A stretch of 10,266 nucleotides of DNA, taken from the NCBI GenBank assembly GCA_937957805.1, contig CALFXW010000132.1:1-10266 (forward strand). The letters are read 5' to 3'. Below the pieces are notes generated by a model. It was not told the origin of the DNA. It ran no database searches and worked only from the letters and a program-made list of their open reading frames with translations. The stretch is from an uncultured Sphingopyxis sp. (GTDB lineage Bacteria > Pseudomonadota > Alphaproteobacteria > Sphingomonadales > Sphingomonadaceae). Position numbers and translations under genes: made by a program. Positions 6,691 to 10,266 of the stretch are shown in pieces (the stretch's first letter is position 1; every line of letters starts with the position of its first letter).

Positions 6691-8123
6691 AGCAGCGCAC
6701 TCGCGGCATATTGGGTGGCTTTGGCAAGCGGCGCGACCAATATAAAGCCGAATATGCTGACATAAGCAGCGGCAAGACCCATCACGCCACGTTCCATCCA
6801 ATTGCCCGAAACCGGAAACGCAACCCCCGATGGCGGGTCGAACAACATGATTTTGATGACGCGCAGATAGTAAAATGCCCCGATCACCGATGCGATGGCC
6901 CCGACCACCGCGAGCGGCACCAGCCCAACGCCGATCGCCGCGCTGAACACCAGCAGCTTGGGCCAAAAACCAAAGAGTGGCGGAATACCGGCGAGCGAGA
7001 ACATGAATATGGCAAGTGCCATCGCCAGTGCCGGACGCTGGTGCCACAACCCGCCGAGCGATGCGATATCCTCCACCATTTCGCCATCGGCTTTGCGCAT
7101 CTGCAGCACTGCCAAAAAACTGCCGAGCGTCATGACGACATAGACGAGGAGGTAGCTCAGCACAGCGGCGATCCCTGCCGCGCTGCCCGACGCCAGCCCC
7201 ATCAGCATGAAACCGACATTGGCAATCGAACTATAGGCGAGCAACCGCTTGATGTTGCGCTGTCCAATCGCCCCAAATGCCCCCCACAGCATCGACGCCA
7301 TCGACAAAAATGCGATAATCTGTTGCCAGTCACCCATCGCACTGCCAAATGCCTCGATGCACACCCGAACCAATAGCGCGACCGATGCGACCTTGGGCGC
7401 GCTTGCAAAAAAGGCGGTGACAGGCGTCGGTGCGCCTTCGTAAACGTCGGGCGTCCACATGTGAAACGGCACCGCCGACACTTTGAAGGCAAGGCCGGTT
7501 AGGACGAAAACAACGCCCATCAGGACGCCGAGCTTGCCCGCCCCTGCAAAGCCGAGCGCAATCCCTGCAAAGTTGGTCGAGCCGGTAAAGCCGTACACCA
7601 AAGACATGCCGAACAGCAAAATCCCCGATGCCAATGCCCCCAATACGAAATATTTCAGCCCCGCCTCTGCCGCGCGCGGATCATTGCGGTTCATGCTGGC
7701 CAGCACATAGGCGGCCAAGCTGTTGAGTTCCAAACCGACATAGAGCGTCATCAAATCATGGGCACTGACCATGATCGACATCCCCAGCGCCGCAAACAGG
7801 ATGAGTATGGGGTATTCCGCGCGATAACCCTGCCGCGCAAAAAACCGTGGTGCGAGGAGGAGGGAGATAATCGCCGCGCCATAAATCAGGATTTTCGCAA
7901 AATTGGCAAAGGCATCCACGCGGATGCTGCCCGAAAAAATCGGCTCCGCCGCGACATGCCCCTGTAACAAGAGGCCAAGCGCCAGGGCCAGCACCATGGC
8001 GGCCAGCGCGTTGGTCAATTCAGCTACACGGTCACCGGCAAAGGCGGCAACCATCAACAAAATCAGCCCGCCGATGGTCAGCGTCAATTCGGGCAGGATG
8101 AGCAAGATTTCAGCGCTGTTCAT
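6687..8123 (-). CDS. nuoN: NADH-quinone oxidoreductase subunit N
   Basis: A 478-residue antiporter-like membrane subunit of respiratory complex I, one of three that move protons (with NuoL and NuoM), expected to have 14 helices. Seen: GLELNSLAAYV (130-140) with Glu132, the broken-helix lysine Lys214 in LAFKVSAVPFHMWTPDVYEG, Lys244 in SAPKVAS, Lys292 in NIKRLLAYSS and Lys389 in FGFWPKLL. These are the charged residues expected along the central membrane axis. The length matches the family. The ATG at 8123 shares one base with the nuoM stop (TGATG) and has AGGGGGG 9 bases upstream. The gene ends against birA as CTGA. Nothing is missing. Confidence 0.97.
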   Translation of the reverse strand: MNSAEILLILPELTLTIGGLILLMVAAFAGDRVAELTNALAAMVLALALGLLLQGHVAAEPIFSGSIRVDAFANFAKILIYGAAIISLLLAPRFFARQGYRAEYPILILFAALGMSIMVSAHDLMTLYVGLELNSLAAYVLASMNRNDPRAAEAGLKYFVLGALASGILLFGMSLVYGFTGSTNFAGIALGFAGAGKLGVLMGVVFVLTGLAFKVSAVPFHMWTPDVYEGAPTPVTAFFASAPKVASVALLVRVCIEAFGSAMGDWQQIIAFLSMASMLWGAFGAIGQRNIKRLLAYSSIANVGFMLMGLASGSAAGIAAVLSYLLVYVVMTLGSFLAVLQMRKADGEMVEDIASLGGLWHQRPALAMALAIFMFSLAGIPPLFGFWPKLLVFSAAIGVGLVPLAVVGAIASVIGAFYYLRVIKIMLFDPPSGVAFPVSGNWMERGVMGLAAAYVSIFGFILVAPLAKATQYAASALL

Positions 8124-9664
8124 CAGTGCGCACCCCCCTGCGCTGCGTCATGGGCTGGAGTGGTCGCATGGCTTGATGCAGCACGATATTGCGCATCACT
8201 CGCCGGTTTGGCGTCGGCCATGCGCGCGGCAATCGCGGTTGCATCCCGGCGCATCGGCGCAAGGAACGGTTCGGGGTAAACGCCCATCCACAGGACGACG
8301 GCGGCAATCGGCGTTAGCAACAGCCATTCGCGCGCCGACAAATCGCGCATGGAGAGCGTATCTTCCCCCGCCGCGCTGCCGAATGCGACCCGGCGATAGA
8401 GCCAGAGCATATAGCCCGCGCCCAAAATAATCCCCGTCGCGCACAGAAATGCGATCCATGACGATGCTTCATAAATACCAATCAGGCTTAAAAATTCGCC
8501 GACAAAGCCGCTGGTTGCAGGCAAGCCAATCGACGCCATGGTGAAAAACAGAAATAACAGCGCATAGCCCGGCATATTGTTCGAAAGTCCGCCGTAGCGC
8601 GCAATCTCGCGGGTATGCAGCCGGTCGTAAATCACCCCGACGCACAGGAATAATGCGCCGGAAACCAGCCCGTGGCTGAGCATGACGATCAGCGCACCCT
8701 CTATCCCCTGTTGGTTAAAGGCGAAAAGGCCTGCGGTCACAATCGCCATGTGAGCGACCGATGAATAAGCAATCAGCTTTTTCATGTCGCTTTGCACCAG
8801 CGCGACGAGGCTGGTGTAAATCACCGCCACTGCCGACAGGCCAAAAACCAGCCACATGAAATCGGCAGATGCGTCGGGGAACATCGGGATCGAAAAGCGC
8901 AAAAAGCCGTACCCACCCATTTTTAGGAGGACGCCGGCCAAAATCACCGAACCCGCAGTTGGCGCCTGCACGTGCGCGTCGGGCAGCCAAGTGTGCACCG
9001 GCCACATCGGCATTTTCACCGCAAAACTGGCGAAAAAGGCTAGCCACAGCCAGCGCTGCGCCGCGACCGGGAAATCCGTGTGCATCAACGTTGGGATATC
9101 CGCGGTTCCGGCGGCATAGATCATCCAGATCATCGCAACCAGCATCAGTACCGAACCGAGCAGCGTATAAAGGAAGAATTTATAGCTCGCGTAAATGCGG
9201 TTCGCCCCGCCCCATATGCCGATAATCAGATACATGGGGATGAGGCCGGCTTCGAAAAATATGTAAAAGAGGATCAGATCCTGCGCCGCAAAGACGCCGA
9301 TCATCAGCGCCTCCATGAACAAAAAGCTCGCCATATAAAGGCCAACGCGATCCTTTATGCTGTTCCAGCTTGCCCCGATACAGATGGGCATCAGGAAAAC
9401 CGACAGCATGATGAGCATCAGCGAAATGCCATCGATCCCCATCGCCCAATGGAATTGACCGACAATCGGGGCGCGTTCGACAAATTGCCAGACCGGCCCC
9501 GTTACATCAAAGCGCGCCCACATCAGGCAGCCCAGCGCAAAGGTGGCGAGCGTCGTCACCAGTGCAGTCCAGCGCGCCGCCCTGTCGCCCAGAAACAGAC
9601 AGGCGAACGCCCCCAGCGCAGGCAGCGCAACCAACGTCGAAATTATCGGGAAATTCGCCAACAT
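8123..9664 (-). CDS. nuoM: NADH-quinone oxidoreductase subunit M
   Basis: A 513-residue proton-pumping membrane subunit of complex I. Seen, counting from the ATG at 9664: FYIFFEAGLIPMYLIIGIWGG (133-153) with the conserved Glu138, FAVKMPMWPVHTWLPDAHVQAP (214-235) with Lys217, LLKMGGYGFLRF (246-257) with Lys248, and SDMKKLIAYSSVAHM (292-306). I chose 9664 because it forms the same TGATG junction with nuoL as nuoN does with nuoM, and its protein begins MLANFPIIS like many NuoM proteins. An ATG at 9688 would add eight residues inside nuoL. The last 25 or so residues form an Ala/His-rich hydrophilic tail after the final helix and are probably variable. The proton-path residues are intact. Confidence 0.96.
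   Translation of the reverse strand: MLANFPIISTLVALPALGAFACLFLGDRAARWTALVTTLATFALGCLMWARFDVTGPVWQFVERAPIVGQFHWAMGIDGISLMLIMLSVFLMPICIGASWNSIKDRVGLYMASFLFMEALMIGVFAAQDLILFYIFFEAGLIPMYLIIGIWGGANRIYASYKFFLYTLLGSVLMLVAMIWMIYAAGTADIPTLMHTDFPVAAQRWLWLAFFASFAVKMPMWPVHTWLPDAHVQAPTAGSVILAGVLLKMGGYGFLRFSIPMFPDASADFMWLVFGLSAVAVIYTSLVALVQSDMKKLIAYSSVAHMAIVTAGLFAFNQQGIEGALIVMLSHGLVSGALFLCVGVIYDRLHTREIARYGGLSNNMPGYALLFLFFTMASIGLPATSGFVGEFLSLIGIYEASSWIAFLCATGIILGAGYMLWLYRRVAFGSAAGEDTLSMRDLSAREWLLLTPIAAVVLWMGVYPEPFLAPMRRDATAIAARMADAKPASDAQYRAASSHATTPAHDAAQGGAH
8133..8139 (-). promoter_or_regulatory. Ribosome binding site for nuoN inside nuoM
   Basis: AGGGGGG on the minus strand lies in the last codons of nuoM (coding Q-G-G), 9 bases before the nuoN ATG at 8123. 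The same bases serve as protein code and initiation signal. Confidence 0.55.
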
Positions 9665-10249
9665 CAGCGCACCACCGCCATCAGCCATGTCACCAGAGCG
9701 GCAAGGCCGATCAGCATGACAAAGGCATAGCTATAAAGAAAACCGGATTGGATTTTGACCGCGACGCCGCTGGTGCCCGCAACCGCGCGCGCCGCGCCAT
9801 CGGGGCCGAAACGGTCGATAATTGCTTCATCGCCGCCCTTCCAGAATATCCGGCCCAGCGCCTGCGCGGGACGGACGAAAATGGCGTCGTACAGTTCGTC
9901 AAAATACCATTTGCGATATACGAAATTGTGCAGCCCGGCCATATTCTGAACAAAGCGCGCCGGAGCCGACGGATCGATGATGTAATTGCGCCATGCGATG
10001 ACGAGGCCGATGATCATCGCCGTTGCGGGCACAAGCTTTGCCCACATGGGGATTTCATGCATCGCGTGCATCAGATGCGCGTCAAAGGCGATGCTGCTAC
10101 CCCAGAAATGCGCGCCTTCCTCTGCACCGACAAAGGCATGGTGAAAGAAAAACCCAGCCAAAACTGCACCGGTGGTCAGCAGCGCCAGCGGTATCAACAT
10201 GGATAGCGGGCTTTCGTGCGGGTGATAGCCAGCCGTGCCGTCATCGGCC
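9664..10249 (-). CDS. nuoL: NADH-quinone oxidoreductase subunit L, C-terminal part only
   Basis: About 195 residues of the C-terminus of NuoL, the distal proton-pumping subunit of complex I, whose long lateral helix braces NuoM and NuoN. The segment starts with HPHESPLSMLIPLALL, then the hydrophobic helices, then the family block RKWYFDELYDAIFVRP, LGRIFWKGGD and DRFGPDGAARAV, and ends in a last membrane helix. The full protein is typically 600-700 residues, so the N-terminal two thirds lies beyond the window. The frame runs on to base 10266, but its last six codons (V-C-S-S-D-L) come from sequencing adapter. The true coding sequence visible here ends at 10249, and no real start is present. 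The stop shares TGATG with nuoM. Confidence 0.95.
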
Positions 10250-10266
10250 AGATCGGAAGAGCACAC
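10250..10266 (+). other. Illumina TruSeq adapter remnant at contig end (artefact)
   Basis: The last 17 bases, AGATCGGAAGAGCACAC, are identical to the start of the standard Illumina TruSeq read-1 adapter. On the minus strand they read GTGTGCTCTTCCGATCT, which translates as V-C-S-S-D-L across the junction, a known contaminant signature in protein databases. This is untrimmed adapter, not genomic sequence, and it marks the end of an assembled contig. Confidence 0.96.

Noticed and set aside
6691..7047. N-terminal extension of birA upstream to 7047, which could suggest an extra DNA-binding domain.
   Set aside because: It lies wholly within nuoN in another frame, and the translation (Gly/Arg/Cys-rich) does not resemble a helix-turn-helix.
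9665..9688. Longer nuoM starting at ATG 9688.
   Set aside because: The extra eight residues are Gly/Ala filler. The ATG at 9664 gives the same TGATG junction as nuoM-nuoN and a more typical NuoM start.
1..10266. Search for tRNA or rRNA genes, CRISPR arrays, insertion sequences, attachment sites, toxin-antitoxin or defence genes, or an undescribed system.
   Set aside because: The window is filled end to end by eleven recognisable genes, with the largest gap 18 bases. There is no room for, and no sign of, such elements.

Overview
The window is gene-dense bacterial chromosome of roughly 60% GC by eye. It most likely comes from an alphaproteobacterium of the Sphingomonadales type. This is inferred from the order nuoL-nuoM-nuoN-birA-coaX-rnj-DUF1467, from the protein style (a BirA without a DNA-binding domain, a DUF1467 protein, RNase J instead of an RNase E-only layout) and from GC-rich codon use. 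It is also the end of an assembled contig: the last 17 bases (10250-10266) are Illumina TruSeq adapter, not genomic DNA.

Left part, plus strand (1-3272): a four-gene uptake operon that reads as a cobalamin (vitamin B12) system. It holds the C-terminal part of a BtuB-like TonB-dependent outer-membrane receptor, a BtuF-like substrate-binding lipoprotein, a BtuC-like FecCD permease and a BtuD-like ATPase. The genes overlap by 13, 4 and 8 bases, so they are probably translationally coupled. The receptor would bring the ligand across the outer membrane, the lipoprotein would capture it in the periplasm, and the permease/ATPase pair would import it. The receptor's N-terminus, and any promoter or cobalamin riboswitch, lie upstream of base 1.

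Right part, minus strand (3257-10249): the distal end of the respiratory complex I operon (nuoL partial, nuoM, nuoN), followed in the same direction by birA (biotin-protein ligase), coaX (type III pantothenate kinase), rnj (ribonuclease J) and a small two-helix membrane protein of the DUF1467 family. Junctions are TGATG, TGATG, CTGA, an 18-base gap with a strong Shine-Dalgarno sequence, GTGA, and a 12-base gap. This is the familiar alphaproteobacterial layout in which cofactor and RNA-processing genes trail the nuo operon.

The two operons converge, and their last genes overlap tail to tail by 16 bases with no visible terminator between them. No stretch over 18 bases is outside a gene. I see no RNA gene, mobile element, CRISPR array or undescribed system. 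The points most worth a second look are the adapter at the contig end, which creates a false NuoL N-terminus; birA, which has no ATG, GTG or TTG start and seems to begin with CTG overlapping the nuoN stop; and the convergent overlap, which is also where the usual gene order changes.
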